Program-made: the position numbers and the translations under genes
Notes under the pieces: generated by a model
The model's database searches: none
Told to the model about the DNA's origin: nothing
Seen by the model: only the letters and a program-made list of their open reading frames with translations
In this document: positions 8,314-17,359 of the stretch, in pieces
How the letters are laid out: the number at the start of each line of letters is the position of its first letter
Numbering within the stretch: the stretch's first letter is position 1
Origin: Velthaea sp965214335
GTDB lineage: Bacteria > Vulcanimicrobiota > Vulcanimicrobiia > Vulcanimicrobiales > Vulcanimicrobiaceae
Assembly (NCBI GenBank): GCA_965214335.1
Contig: CBDCBO010000005.1
Location: forward strand, 1,291,567 to 1,355,566
Direction of reading: 5' to 3'
Length of the DNA stretch: 64,000 nt

Positions 8314-9396
8314 ATGACAGATGCACGACGTTTCATTCCCGAACATGCAGCAACGATCAAAGTCATCGGTTTAGGCGGCGGTGGCTGTAACGCCATCAAC
8401 CGTATGATCGAAAAAGGCTTATCGGGTGTTGATTTTTATGCACTCAACACCGATGTCCAAGCGCTGCGCAATAGCAACACGCCCAACACCGTCCAGATCG
8501 GTACCGGACTTACCCGCGGCCTCGGAGCCGGTTCAAACCCGAATATCGGCCGTGAAGCAGCCGAAGAATCGCGTGAAGATCTGGCCATGATCCTCGATGG
8601 CGCGGATTTGGTTTTCATCACTGCCGGTATGGGCGGCGGTACGGGCACCGGCGCTGCGGCGGTCGTGGCGGAACTGGCGCGCGAATCCGGCGCCTTGACC
8701 GTGGCGGTGGTGACCAAGCCGTTCGGCTTCGAGGGCCGCAAGCGCATGCAAATGGCCGAGCGCGGCATCGCCGACCTCGAGTCGAAGGTCGATACGCTCA
8801 TCGTCATCCCCAACGAGCGCATCTTGCAGATCATCGAGAAACGCACGCCGCTGCAGGAAGCCTTCACGTACGCCGACGATGTCTTGCGCGCCGGTATCCA
8901 AGGCATCTCCGATCTCATCACGCAGCCCGGCCTCATCAATCTCGACTTCGCCGATATCAAAACGATCATGACCGATGCCGGTTCGGCGATGATGGGCATC
9001 GGCGAAGGGACGGGCGAACATCGCGCGGCCGACGCAGCTCAAAAAGCGATTGCCTCGCCTTTGCTGGAAACGACGATCGAGGGCGCGCGCGGCGTTATTT
9101 TCAACATCACCGGCGGCGCCGATCTGTCGATGTACGAAGTGAATGAAGCAGCGGAAATGATCAGCCGCGCGGTCGATTCGGAAGCCCAGATTATCTTCGG
9201 CGCTTCGATCGATCCGACGCTGGCGGGCAAAGTGCGCGTAACCGTACTGGCGGCCGGCTTCGGATCGCGGTTGACCGGCGCGGCGCGCTCGGTAGCCGTG
9301 GCGCCGAACGGATCGTCGGTGCTCGATTTCGAGACCGTCAAGAGCGTCAATATGGACGACATCGAAGTTCCCGCCTTCTTGCGCTATCGCAGTTAA
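8314..9396 (+). CDS. ftsZ: cell division GTPase FtsZ
   Basis: This is the tubulin-like GTPase that forms the division ring. It shows GGGGCNAINRM (nucleotide contact), the tubulin signature GGGTGTGAA, and the T7 synergy loop NLDFADIKT. It ends in DIEVPAFLRYRS, the conserved C-terminal peptide that binds FtsA. The linker before that peptide is short. The frame opens at 8245, but ATG 8314 is chosen: GAGGAGG at 8296-8302 is a strong ribosome site and the extension would overlap ftsA. Product is 360 aa. Confidence 0.96.
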   Translation: MTDARRFIPEHAATIKVIGLGGGGCNAINRMIEKGLSGVDFYALNTDVQALRNSNTPNTVQIGTGLTRGLGAGSNPNIGREAAEESREDLAMILDGADLVFITAGMGGGTGTGAAAVVAELARESGALTVAVVTKPFGFEGRKRMQMAERGIADLESKVDTLIVIPNERILQIIEKRTPLQEAFTYADDVLRAGIQGISDLITQPGLINLDFADIKTIMTDAGSAMMGIGEGTGEHRAADAAQKAIASPLLETTIEGARGVIFNITGGADLSMYEVNEAAEMISRAVDSEAQIIFGASIDPTLAGKVRVTVLAAGFGSRLTGAARSVAVAPNGSSVLDFETVKSVNMDDIEVPAFLRYRS

Positions 9397-9408
9397 GCGG
9401 CGCACGAC

Positions 9409-10593
9409 GTGATCGAGGCGCGCACCGACGCGTCGATTGCCGAGCACGCGACGCGCGTGCGGCGTGAGATCCACCGGCATCCCGAGCTGGGCTTCGAGGA
9501 AGAACGCACGGCGGCGATCGTCGAGCGCGAACTCGACCGGCTCGGCATCGAACACCGGCGGGTTGCGCGAACCGGCGTCGTCGGTGTGATTCGGGGCGGG
9601 CTCACCGGACGGACCGTCGGCTTGCGCGCCGACATGGACGCGCTGCCGATCGGTGAGGAATCCGGCGAAGCCTTCGCCTCAGAAGTCGCCGGCCGCATGC
9701 ATGCGTGCGGACATGACGCCCATACCGCCATGCTGATCGGTGCCGCCGGCACATTACAGGCGAGCCGCGCAACACTGCATGGGAACGTGGTGCTGTTATT
9801 TCAACCGGCGGAAGAAGGTCCGGGCGGCGCGCTGCCGATGATCGAGGCCGGCGTCATGGATGCCGAGCCGAAGATCGAGGCGGTTGCGATGCTGCACGTC
9901 GACGTTCGGCTCGACACGGGCGGAATTTCGATCACGCCCGGGCCGGTAAACGCGGCAGCGGATGAATTCCACATTACCGTCCAGGGCGTCGGCGGACACG
10001 GCGCGGCACCGCACAAGGCACAGGATACGATCCCGTGCGCGGCCGCTATCGTGCTCGCGCTGCAAAACATCGCCGCCCGCGAAACCGATCCGCTGGCCAG
10101 CGTCGTCGTCACCATCGGAACGATCGTCGGCGGTTACCGCAACAACGTTATTGCCGATGCGGTCAAGCTGACCGGAACCGTTCGAACCACCGAACCGGCG
10201 ATTCGCGATGCGATGGAAGCGCGCTTGCGGCGGATCGTGGACGGCGTCGCTGCAGCGTACGCATGCCGGGCCGAGCTTCGCGTTGTCTACGGCTATCCGC
10301 CCGTCGTCAACGAACCGGCCCTTGCGCGCGCGTTCACCCAGCACATGCGCGCATCGACGGACATTGCCGTGCAGCAATTAGCACCCACCATGGGCGCTGA
10401 AGACTTTGCGTATTTCGCGCGACTCGTGCCCGGCTTGCTCGTTCGCTTGGGAGTGCACAATCCAGCGGTGGGCGCGGTGCACTACGTCCACAGTTCCCGC
10501 TTTCGCCTGGATGAAAAGGCGATCCCCATCGGCATCGCCACACTCGTCGCTTTTGCGCGTGGCGTCGGGTCGGGAGCGGTGTCGATCGGTTGA
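9409..10593 (+). CDS. M20 family amidohydrolase / peptidase
   Basis: This is a 394-aa metallohydrolase of the M20D branch, which contains N-acyl amino-acid and IAA-conjugate amidohydrolases. Metal-site and catalytic segments are HPELGFEE, LRADMDALPIGEE, HACGHDAHTAML and QPAEEGPGGA. A late VHYVHSSRF carries a conserved His. It has no signal peptide, so it is cytoplasmic. GTG 9409 lies 12 bp after ftsZ, so transcription could run through. The substrate is not determinable from sequence. Confidence 0.88.
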   Translation: MIEARTDASIAEHATRVRREIHRHPELGFEEERTAAIVERELDRLGIEHRRVARTGVVGVIRGGLTGRTVGLRADMDALPIGEESGEAFASEVAGRMHACGHDAHTAMLIGAAGTLQASRATLHGNVVLLFQPAEEGPGGALPMIEAGVMDAEPKIEAVAMLHVDVRLDTGGISITPGPVNAAADEFHITVQGVGGHGAAPHKAQDTIPCAAAIVLALQNIAARETDPLASVVVTIGTIVGGYRNNVIADAVKLTGTVRTTEPAIRDAMEARLRRIVDGVAAAYACRAELRVVYGYPPVVNEPALARAFTQHMRASTDIAVQQLAPTMGAEDFAYFARLVPGLLVRLGVHNPAVGAVHYVHSSRFRLDEKAIPIGIATLVAFARGVGSGAVSIG

Positions 10594-10715
10594 CGCGCGG
10601 CTGCCGCTAGCGCACCGGCCGGCTACCGTTGGCCATATTACAGAACCGTCGCCGCCGCAGTGTTACGTTGACGTCCGGATATCGGTGCCAATGTACCGAT
10701 GGGAGGAGTACCGAC

Positions 10716-11339
10716 GTGTCACAAACGGGGCGCAAGCAACTCGCTGCGGAGGGCCAGTTGCGCGCGATGCGCGATCTGCGGATTATCGAGGAGTATCGGG
10801 CCGGCCGGTCTGGAGCCTTCGACGAACTCGTTGCGAGTTATGAGTCGACGGTTCACCGCCTACTCGCGCAACTCAATGTCGTGTCGAGCGACATCGAAGA
10901 TTTGACACAAGAAGTGTTTCTGCGAATCTTCCGCAATCTGCACCGTTTCCGCGGCCAATCGTCGTTTTATACCTGGTTGTACCGCATCACCATCAACGTC
11001 TTTTTCGATCACAATAAAAAGCGCAAGCGGGCTGATGCCCGGTTGACACGGCTGCAAAATGCCTTTGTCGACGTGAGCGAGCGGCGGCCCGACGACGATG
11101 ATCCGTTTCGTGCGACATACGACGCGCTGACGAGCCAGATGTTTTCCGCGGCGATCGCGACCCTGCCCGAGCTGTTTCGTGATGTTGTCGCGATGCGCGA
11201 AGTCGACGACCTTTCGTACGAAGAGATCGCACTGGCTACCGGGATCTCGATTGGTACGGTGCGTTCGCGGCTATCGCGCGCCCGGGCTCGTTTAAAAGAG
11301 GTGCTGCGGCCGGCGCTCGTCGGTGCGACCGCCGCTTAA
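10716..11339 (+). CDS. ECF-like RNA polymerase sigma factor
   Basis: This is a 207-aa sigma-70 family factor with regions 2 and 4 only. Region 2 is AFDELVASYESTVHRLL...DIEDLTQEVFLRIFRNLHRF with the FYTWLYRITIN core-binding helix. Region 4 is LPELFRDVVAMREVDDLSYEEIA plus the helix-turn-helix ISIGTVRSRLSRARARLKEVL. The frame opens at 10629, but GTG 10716 is preceded at good spacing by GGGAGGAG (10701-10708), which decides the start. No anti-sigma gene follows; downstream is an SRPBCC gene. Confidence 0.9.
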   Translation: MSQTGRKQLAAEGQLRAMRDLRIIEEYRAGRSGAFDELVASYESTVHRLLAQLNVVSSDIEDLTQEVFLRIFRNLHRFRGQSSFYTWLYRITINVFFDHNKKRKRADARLTRLQNAFVDVSERRPDDDDPFRATYDALTSQMFSAAIATLPELFRDVVAMREVDDLSYEEIALATGISIGTVRSRLSRARARLKEVLRPALVGATAA

Positions 11340-11346
11340 CCGCTAG

Positions 11347-11388
11347 TTGTCCACAAGTGAAGTAGTGGTCGTCCACCGGTTACCCACA
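11347..11388 (+). other. two DnaA-box-like 9-mers
   Basis: TTGTCCACA (11347-11355) and TTACCCACA (11380-11388) each differ at one position from the TTATCCACA DnaA-box consensus and lie in the same orientation 33 bp apart, between the sigma factor and the SRPBCC gene. A third, weaker TAGTTCACA starts at 11401. No dnaA/dnaN or AT-rich unwinding region is near, so a titration or regulatory site is likelier than oriC. Confidence 0.35.
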
Positions 11389-11442
11389 ACCGCTAGCGCT
11401 TAGTTCACAAGGGTAAGGCGGCGGAAGCCAGAAGCGTCGTTG

Positions 11443-11949
11443 ATGGCTTTGCCGCAGGTAGTATTCGACCGGCCGGCTTCGCGTCTGATTCACCGCAGCC
11501 AAGACGTTGCGACGACGGCCGCGACCGCATTTGCCTTGATCTGCGAAGTCGAGAAATGGCCGGTGTGGCTCTCGTTCTTCCGTAGCGCACGACGGGTCGA
11601 CGCACAGCGACCCCTCGGCTGTGGCAGCGAGATCGCCATTCGTTCGGCGATACCGGGTGAAGAAGAAGAGCTCTTCGAGGTCGACGGTTATCTACCGGGG
11701 TACATGCTTTCGCTCGTCGGAGCGTACTCGGTTCGGCGCCGCTTCGACTTCCGGGTTGAGAGTAAGACCGAACGGTCGAAAATTGTCGTTCGAATCGACT
11801 ATCCGACCTACGGCGGAGTGCTCGGTGCGCTCATCGATCGCTTTACCAGCCGGCGAAAACTTGACATTGCGCTGGCTGATGCGCTCGTGCACTTCAAGGG
11901 TCTTGCCGAATACGAACGCAACCCGACTGCGGGTTTTGAGGATTTCTAA
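11443..11949 (+). CDS. SRPBCC (START-like) ligand-binding protein
   Basis: This 168-aa protein has the helix-grip layout of polyketide-cyclase/RatA-type SRPBCC proteins. An N-terminal beta strand with TAATAFALICEVEKWPVWLSFFRSA is followed by alternating strands and a long C-terminal helix (RRKLDIALADALVHFKGLAEY). A TTG at 11440 directly precedes the ATG used here. These proteins bind hydrophobic ligands; the ligand here is unknown. Confidence 0.7.
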   Translation: MALPQVVFDRPASRLIHRSQDVATTAATAFALICEVEKWPVWLSFFRSARRVDAQRPLGCGSEIAIRSAIPGEEEELFEVDGYLPGYMLSLVGAYSVRRRFDFRVESKTERSKIVVRIDYPTYGGVLGALIDRFTSRRKLDIALADALVHFKGLAEYERNPTAGFEDF

Positions 11950-12026
11950 ACCAGGGTTAGCAGTCTTCGACGGAAGCTGCTAAGCTGATGGAAATTACCG
12001 AAATCACCTAATCGACGGAGATTTGC

Positions 12027-12311
12027 GTGCCGCTCTACGACTACCAGTGCAAACAGTGTCAAAAAGTAACCGAAGTTCGCCATGGCTTCAAGGACGTACA
12101 CGCCGAGCCATGCCCGCATTGCGGCGGTCCGCTGGCTCGCGTTTTTAATCCGGCCGGCATCGTTTTCAAGGGTTCGGGTTTTTATATCACCGATTCGCGC
12201 AAGAGCAGCGATAGTGCCCAAACCGGCACCACAACTCCGGCTCCCGCCGCCCCGGCAACGCCCGCCGCGCCGTCGGCTCCTGCCGACTCGAAAAAGTCGG
12301 ACGCCGCTTAG
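12027..12311 (+). CDS. FmdB-type zinc-ribbon regulator protein
   Basis: This 94-aa protein begins PLYDYQCKQCQKVTEV and has CPHCGGPLARVF, giving the two CxxC pairs of the FmdB/CxxC_CxxC_SSSS zinc ribbon. The middle PAGIVFKGSGFYITD is the conserved family tail, followed by a low-complexity Ala/Pro/Ser stretch. Family members were linked to formamidase regulation, but most are uncharacterised. Start is GTG 12027, after a 77-bp gap. Confidence 0.88.
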   Translation: MPLYDYQCKQCQKVTEVRHGFKDVHAEPCPHCGGPLARVFNPAGIVFKGSGFYITDSRKSSDSAQTGTTTPAPAAPATPAAPSAPADSKKSDAA

Positions 12312-12335
12312 CGATCGCCGGGCGGTTCGACGAGC

Positions 12336-12674
12336 GTGGATGCGGTGATCTTCTGGGTCTTCGCGGCGGCTTGGATCGTGCTCGTGGGCATGCTTGGGCT
12401 GTTCGTGCTCCCGCTGATCGTACGCCAAGCGCGCCGGATTGTCGCGCGCGTCTTCGCCTATAGCGACCAATCGCCCCTGCCGCTGCAATTTGCGAAGGCC
12501 GAAGCCGACGTCGAACGCACGCAGCGCGCGTTGAACCAAGTGAATCGGCTTACGGTCCGGGCCGCCGCGGCGTTAGCCGTTGTTCGGAAAACGCCGATGC
12601 TCCCGCCGGCCCTCGTTGCTCTGGCGACGCGCCTCGCGGTCGAAGTGCGCGCGTTTCAGGCAGCGTTGCGCTAA
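12336..12674 (+). CDS. small single-pass membrane protein, hypothetical
   Basis: This is a 112-aa protein with one N-terminal membrane segment (VIFWVFAAAWIVLVGMLGLFVLPLIV), then a basic stretch and amphipathic helices likely to form a coiled coil. I do not recognise the family. GTG 12336 lies 24 bp after the FmdB gene. Its stop overlaps the stop of the convergent methyltransferase by 4 bp. Confidence 0.6.
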   Translation: MDAVIFWVFAAAWIVLVGMLGLFVLPLIVRQARRIVARVFAYSDQSPLPLQFAKAEADVERTQRALNQVNRLTVRAAAALAVVRKTPMLPPALVALATRLAVEVRAFQAALR

Positions 12675-13753
12675 GGGCCTTTTTCCCACTCCCAGCCGAA
12701 GTCGGCGGCGGCTTCAGCTGCGCTGCTCGGCACGCCGAAGTCGTCCGCATCGTCGTGCGCAACGGATGGCACGCTGGGACGTCCTTCGGCGCCATGAGCC
12801 GGCAGCCCAAACGCGTTCCGGGCGACTTGTGATGGCGGCAGCGGCGCGACGGGGACAACCTCCGGGAGCTCCGGCCGCTCCGGATGTGAATAGACGGTGG
12901 CAACCTTCGGTGCACTGCCGGCCGCCGGCGCACCGGAAACGGGCAACGGCAGCCCGCTCAGCGGCAACGCGCCGGCGTTCGTTGCCAGGTCCGCATCATC
13001 GTGTTCACGATAGCGTGTCCCGGCGCTTGTATTGATGACCGCGCCGACGGCCGTTCCGGTAATGACATAGCGCGCCTGGGGTAGCAGCTGGGCGTCGGGC
13101 CGGCGGGCGAGCGCCCGAAGTTCTGCAAGATACGTTTCGGGAGTATCTTCGGCTGCCATCGTCGCGATGATCAAAGCGATCGTTTCGCGGATAGCTTCGC
13201 GCGGCGGCGTTCGCGTAAAGGTGAACGTCTGATAGGCCACCTCCGACTTCACGATTGAAATCAACTTACGCCAATATTCGATGTGGTGATAATTTTCGAA
13301 TTGGCCCAAGTCACGTTTTGCCCGCGAGTACAGTGAAGCGATGCGCAATCCCAACGGATCGCCGGGCGGAGCGGGCTCAACGATGATGCAGCGCTTTCCC
13401 ACGCGACCGAGTTCAATCACGACGTTGGCATGGAAAAATGGATCTATCTCATGCAGATAGTGAAAAGCGACGGTTGCATCAAATGTTTCGTCTTTCGCCG
13501 GAATCATCGATGTGCTGCCGCGCAACACGTTGATCTTTACATCGCGTAATTCGATCGTTCCAATTTCGTCACTTGCAATGACGCTGACGTCGACCCCGAC
13601 CGCGGCGGCACGTTTGATCCAATCGAGATTGTTGGCGAAACCGCAGAAGAGCACCGACTCGCCGGCGCGCAGCGCCATCGCATCCCAGATGCGTTGATCG
13701 ATGCGATGTGTCTCGCGCTCGAACTCACGGGCGAGCATTGCCGTTTGATCCAT
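12671..13753 (-). CDS. class I SAM-dependent methyltransferase with Pro/Ala-rich tail
   Basis: This is a 360-aa protein. Residues 30-180 form a Rossmann methyltransferase: ESVLFCGFANNLDWI (motif I), VDVSVIASD, and ETFDATVAFHYLHEIDPF, then KRCIIVEPAPPGD. A second domain follows. The last 100 residues are Ala/Pro/Gly-rich and probably disordered. It may act on a small molecule; the substrate is unknown. It sits upstream of, and on the same strand as, the decayed sulfonate genes but seems intact. Confidence 0.75.
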   Translation of the reverse strand: MDQTAMLAREFERETHRIDQRIWDAMALRAGESVLFCGFANNLDWIKRAAAVGVDVSVIASDEIGTIELRDVKINVLRGSTSMIPAKDETFDATVAFHYLHEIDPFFHANVVIELGRVGKRCIIVEPAPPGDPLGLRIASLYSRAKRDLGQFENYHHIEYWRKLISIVKSEVAYQTFTFTRTPPREAIRETIALIIATMAAEDTPETYLAELRALARRPDAQLLPQARYVITGTAVGAVINTSAGTRYREHDDADLATNAGALPLSGLPLPVSGAPAAGSAPKVATVYSHPERPELPEVVPVAPLPPSQVARNAFGLPAHGAEGRPSVPSVAHDDADDFGVPSSAAEAAADFGWEWEKGP

Positions 13754-13808
13754 CTAAGGGGCAGATATTCGCCCGCGTCGTCGCAATTCAGGCGCTGCGG
13801 GCGAAGCT

Positions 13809-14309
13809 TTACGTTTCCATCGGTGAAATGGCCCGCTGCTTCTCGGGGTTACTCAACGGACGAAGCGTGCAGCTGGTCGCGCTGCGCTGCGTTCCGTACT
13901 CGGCAAAGCGCTCGGGACGAAAAGCGCGCGCGAAATCGTGCACCGCGTGTAGTTCGCCGGCCAGGTGCTTCATCGGGTCCGGCAGTGCGTCGTAGGCGAG
14001 ATACGTATTTGCCCAGAGCGTGTCGCCGCCGGATTCCGGAATGACCTCCGCACACAGGATCGACGCCTGCGGCGGAGTTTGCATATAGGGAACATCGCTA
14101 TGCCACACGTCGTAGTGTCCGCGCCGGTTCGCATCGTATTCCAGGACCATGAGCTCGGGCAAACCGGCTTGACCGGGATAGAGCGGGTGAATATACAATT
14201 CGCCGAAACGACGGGCGAAGTCGCGTTGCTGTTCGGGAGTCCAGGTTTGGCGCTCGAAAAACAATACCAAATGTTCGTCGAGCGCAGCCCGAATAGCGTC
14301 GACGGTTCA
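13809..14309 (-). pseudogene. TauD/TfdA-type dioxygenase remnant
   Basis: This is a fragment of an Fe(II)/2-oxoglutarate dioxygenase of the taurine dioxygenase family. It reads VDAIRAALDEHLVLFFERQ, then RRFGELYIHPLYPG and the iron-binding HxD in YDVWHSDVPYMQTPPQ, and ALPDPMKHLAGELHAVHDF. It begins directly after a stop with the first 25 or so residues missing, and loses frame before the distal His and Arg, so about half of a normal 280-aa enzyme is left. Upstream it runs straight into the C-terminus of the ssuB remnant. It is non-functional by sequence. Confidence 0.8.
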
Positions 14310-14850
14310 AGACGGATCGCGAGGGCGATCGGCATCGATGTGCACTGCGGCAGCGATGCGTCCGTGCTCGATGGCGAGCGCCCGGTCAGCCAGCAGAAGT
14401 GCCTCGTCGACGTCATGCGTAACGAGCAGAACCGCTGGTCCGTGCGCGCGCCATAAAATCGCTGACCAAGGTATGCATGCGGACGCGAGTGAGTGCGTCG
14501 ACGGACGCGAACGGTTCATCGCGCAGCAAGAACTCGGGTTCACGAATCAGTGCTCGTGCCAACCCGGCGCGTTGCGCTTCGCCGCCTGAGAGCGTCAGCG
14601 GCCGGCCCATTCGCGGTGGCCCAGTGCGACCTCACGCAGCGCCGTAAGCGCACGTTCGTGGCGATCTTCGCCGCCCAAGCCAATGGTGACATTCTCCCAA
14701 CCGCGCTTCCAGGGTAACAGCCGGGGTTCGTGAAAAACGACGGCTCGCGATGTGGGAACATCGAGGTTTCCACGCGTCGGTTGTTCGAGGCCCGCCAACA
14801 CAGGAAGCAGTAAGGTTTGCTCGACCCCGCTCCGGCGCAGCAAGGTCCAT
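14307..14850 (-). pseudogene. ssuB: SsuB/TauB-type sulfonate ABC transporter ATPase, frameshifted remnant
   Basis: Pieces in at least three frames add up to a nitrate/sulfonate-type ABC ATPase. They are a damaged Walker A at about 14830, then VLAGLEQPTRGNLDVP, RAVVFHEPRLLPWKR (Q-loop region), the signature LTLSGGEAQRAGLARALIR, DEPFASVDALTR (Walker B), and in another frame VLLVTHDVDEALLLADR with the H-loop. The N-terminus before Walker A is lost and fused to the ssuC end. Such ATPases power uptake of aliphatic sulfonates or taurine. It is clearly non-functional. Confidence 0.85.
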
Positions 14851-15098
14851 GATCAAATGACCGACACCGCGATCGGCATTGATTTGTTCTCCGACGACGA
14901 GACTGAGTTAGGCCGCGCCGAGCGAATAGCGCAGACCGATGAGCGCCGGCGCAAGCGAACCGGGAAGAATCACCTTGCGAATCGTTTGCAGCCGCGATAG
15001 TCCGCAGATCTTGGCCGCTTCGATCAACTTGGATCGATCGAGTGAATACCGCCCAGCAGCGTCATGTAAACGGGAAACGCTGCTGCAAACGCGACGAG
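14851..15098 (-). pseudogene. ssuC: SsuC-type permease remnant, C-terminal part
   Basis: The minus strand reads LVAFAAAFPVYMTLLGGIHSIDP, then after a frameshift LIEAAKICGLSRLQTIRKV and ILPGSLAPALIGLRYSLG, an in-frame stop where a Trp is expected, and LSLVVGEQINADRGVGHLI. This is the EAA-loop half of an ABC permease of the sulfonate/taurine class. The matching N-terminal half lies 3.9 kb away at 18991-19322, so one gene was interrupted. Confidence 0.8.
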
Positions 15099-15187
15099 CT
15101 GCGAGTCGAGTAGTTCCCGGAACATCCCTTCAAGTCAATCCTAACGGGAAAGTTGAGATGCTTTAAAGCGACTTGCACGACAGTTTT

Positions 15188-15958
15188 TTAGCGCCTGCTG
15201 CCGCCGGGGTAGGCACGTTGGATGGTCGCCCGAGACACCCGCAGGATGCGGGCCGTCTCGATCTGCGACTTGCCGGCGGCAAGCATTCGACCCGCTTCGG
15301 CGAGCCGCGAGCCTACAAGCGCCTTTGGACGACCGACGTGCGTCCCGCGCTTCTTGGCGGCTTTCATGCCGGCGACGGTGCGTTCTTTAATGACCTCGCG
15401 CTCGAACTCCGCGACGGCGCCCAGGACGTGATACAACAGCCGCCCAGAAGCCGTGGACGTGTCGAACCCTTCGGTCAACGATCGCAAGAAGACGCCCCGC
15501 TCGCGCAGCACGGTGGCGACCTCGATGAGATGGCCCAGCGATCGGCCGAGCCGATCGAGCCGCCAGACCACAAACGTATCGCCCGGCCGGAGCGCGGCAA
15601 TAGCCTTAGCGAGGACGGGCCGCGCGATGTTGGCGCCTGAGGCCGCTTCCTCAAAAATCACGTCGACAGCCGCGCGCGTCAACGCATCAGCCTGCAGCGC
15701 CGTCGTCTGATCGTCCGTCGAGATGCGTGCGTAGCCCACCAGACGCGGCGGGACGTCTTGGACGAGCTGAGCATCATGCGGGCGCGACAAGCGCCGTCCT
15801 GAGGCTTTCTTTGGCTTCGGTCTCGACGCTTTCGCGGCTGCCGGGGCCTGAGCCGGATTCTTTTTCGTCGCGCGGGCGGGATGCGCGGCAAGGAGCTCGT
15901 CGAGCGGAATGCCACCTTTCCGCTTTGTTCTTTTTGGTTTAACCTTCGATTTGGTCAT
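15188..15958 (-). CDS. serine recombinase (resolvase/invertase family)
   Basis: This is a 256-aa small serine recombinase. After a basic Ala/Pro-rich N-terminal extension of about 75 residues comes the catalytic domain: LVGYARISTDDQ with the nucleophilic Ser, then GDTFVVWRLDRLGRSLGHLIE and SGRLLYHVLGAVAEFEREVIKERT. A C-terminal helix-turn-helix follows (KSQIETARILRVSRATIQRAY). The start at 15958 overlaps the stop of the preceding small gene (ATGA), which decides it. The N-terminal extension is unusual for the family. It probably mobilised the island. Confidence 0.88.
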   Translation of the reverse strand: MTKSKVKPKRTKRKGGIPLDELLAAHPARATKKNPAQAPAAAKASRPKPKKASGRRLSRPHDAQLVQDVPPRLVGYARISTDDQTTALQADALTRAAVDVIFEEAASGANIARPVLAKAIAALRPGDTFVVWRLDRLGRSLGHLIEVATVLRERGVFLRSLTEGFDTSTASGRLLYHVLGAVAEFEREVIKERTVAGMKAAKKRGTHVGRPKALVGSRLAEAGRMLAAGKSQIETARILRVSRATIQRAYPGGSRR

Positions 15959-16152
15959 GCGCGTTCGGCGGCGGGCGAAGCTGGCGTCTCGATCGGCAGT
16001 TGAGGCGAGAGCGCGTCGACCGCGCGATACCATGCCTTCACGTTGACGCCGCGGGCGGTCAGCGCGTCGGCATAGTCGTCGGAGGTGAGTCGCCGGATGA
16101 TCGTCGCTAATGCCGTTGCGGCCTCATCATCGAGCTCGATGGTGATTTGCAT
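15955..16152 (-). CDS. small hypothetical protein coupled to the recombinase
   Basis: This is a 65-aa protein (MQITIELDDEAATALATIIRR...) with strand-helix-helix character, resembling a small DNA-binding or antitoxin-like fold but with no recognised family. An in-frame ATG at 16242 would add 30 residues; the shorter form is preferred on composition. Its stop overlaps the recombinase start by 4 bp, so the two are translationally coupled. Confidence 0.5.
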   Translation of the reverse strand: MQITIELDDEAATALATIIRRLTSDDYADALTARGVNVKAWYRAVDALSPQLPIETPASPAAERA

Positions 16153-16348
16153 TTTGAGCGGCCCTTTTACTGCGAGGAAAGCCTTATGGGCCGGGCCGTC
16201 CGCTCCTGCATCTAAAGGGTTTCCTTTTGGGCGGATTGCCACATCGCCGCGCTCTGGGGCTCACGCGTTCGTCGTCTATACGACTCACCCGAGAACCGAT
16301 AGCGCTCGAAAACCGAAACGGGGCGGCGAACTCTCGCCCAGAAATTGT

Positions 16349-16990
16349 ATGGCCATGAATCGACAATTCCATGGGTTGATCGTCGAGGGGACGACGGGCG
16401 TTGGTAAATCGACCCTCATCGACCAAATGATCCGCCGGCATATCCAAACGGCGGCTTCGCGGAAACTGCGTTCTCTGACGCACCTGGCGCAAACGCACAC
16501 TTATGGACCGCTTTCTACAGCGGAAGATCGCGGCACGCTCAGCGTTGCGGACAATCGGGCCCACCTCGAGCGCATTGTTTCAATGTTAGAGTGGCTGCAC
16601 GATGCGCACGATTACAGTTCGATTCCGTCGTTTTCGATAGTTGACACACTGCACTTCACCCATTGTCTGCGGCCGGGCGTGGTCTCCTGGCCAGATGTGG
16701 AGGACTTCGACCGGCGTCTTGGCGCAATCGGTTTTAAGGTTTTGCTGCTCACGGGAGAACGCGAAACGCTTCGCGTTCGCTCGATTGAAGCTCGCGTCGG
16801 CTCTCAATTTCTCGAAGACTACGCGCGAAGGTTCGGGAATACCAACGACGAGATCTTGGATCATTTCGTGAGCGAACAAGTCAAGATTAACCAATTGTCC
16901 ATGCTGACCAACATGCGCGTCGCGCATGTTTCAGCGGCTGTCGATCTCCACACCGCCTCCGCAGTGGCGTTTGACTTCTGGCGATCATGA
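16349..16990 (+). CDS. P-loop nucleotide kinase-like protein
   Basis: This 213-aa protein has an N-terminal Walker A, LIVEGTTGVGKSTLID, typical of the deoxynucleoside/thymidylate-kinase fold. Downstream FSIVDTLHFTHCLRPG may be the Walker-B/DRx-like region, and ERETLRVRSIEAR may be the LID. The substrate is unknown. The frame is open to 16085, but the N-terminal extension would lie antisense to the small recombinase-linked gene, so ATG 16349 is preferred (16355 is also possible). It is cargo of the ssuC-inserted island. Confidence 0.65.
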   Translation: MAMNRQFHGLIVEGTTGVGKSTLIDQMIRRHIQTAASRKLRSLTHLAQTHTYGPLSTAEDRGTLSVADNRAHLERIVSMLEWLHDAHDYSSIPSFSIVDTLHFTHCLRPGVVSWPDVEDFDRRLGAIGFKVLLLTGERETLRVRSIEARVGSQFLEDYARRFGNTNDEILDHFVSEQVKINQLSMLTNMRVAHVSAAVDLHTASAVAFDFWRS

Positions 16991-17359
16991 GTACTTTCGA
17001 CGCCGCCGAACGCGGTGTACGATGTGTTCACGACTGATGGAGATAAGTCGAATCGATCCATCGGTACGCTCTCTGCTCCGGTAAGAGCGATACAATAAAG
17101 ATATCAGGCCAGTGCCCGTGTATCTCCCGGCCTGCTCATAAGGGGGACCTTCTGTGCAGTCCCCTATGCGCAAAGGCGGGTTTCTCGCCAAATCTTCGAT
17201 TTTACGACTCTACCGCGAAACACACGGCCCACCCCCGCCGTAAACTCGCCGCTAGGAGCTGGCTCGTGTCTTCAGTGATGGTGTTCCGCATCCCGTGATG
17301 CTGCGTGTTGGGAATTGCGCCGATGGGGTTGGAGACCGCTGGAAGTGGTGTTTTTTCAC
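16991..17359. other. intergenic stretch, no gene seen
   Basis: This is 369 bp between the kinase-like and DUF2306 genes. Open frames are short and arginine-rich. No repeat, terminator with T-run or clear promoter was recognised. Confidence 0.4.

Noticed and set aside
15000..15180. terminal inverted repeats of the recombinase island
   Set aside because: Compared both junction regions by eye; no shared or complementary stretch longer than chance was found.
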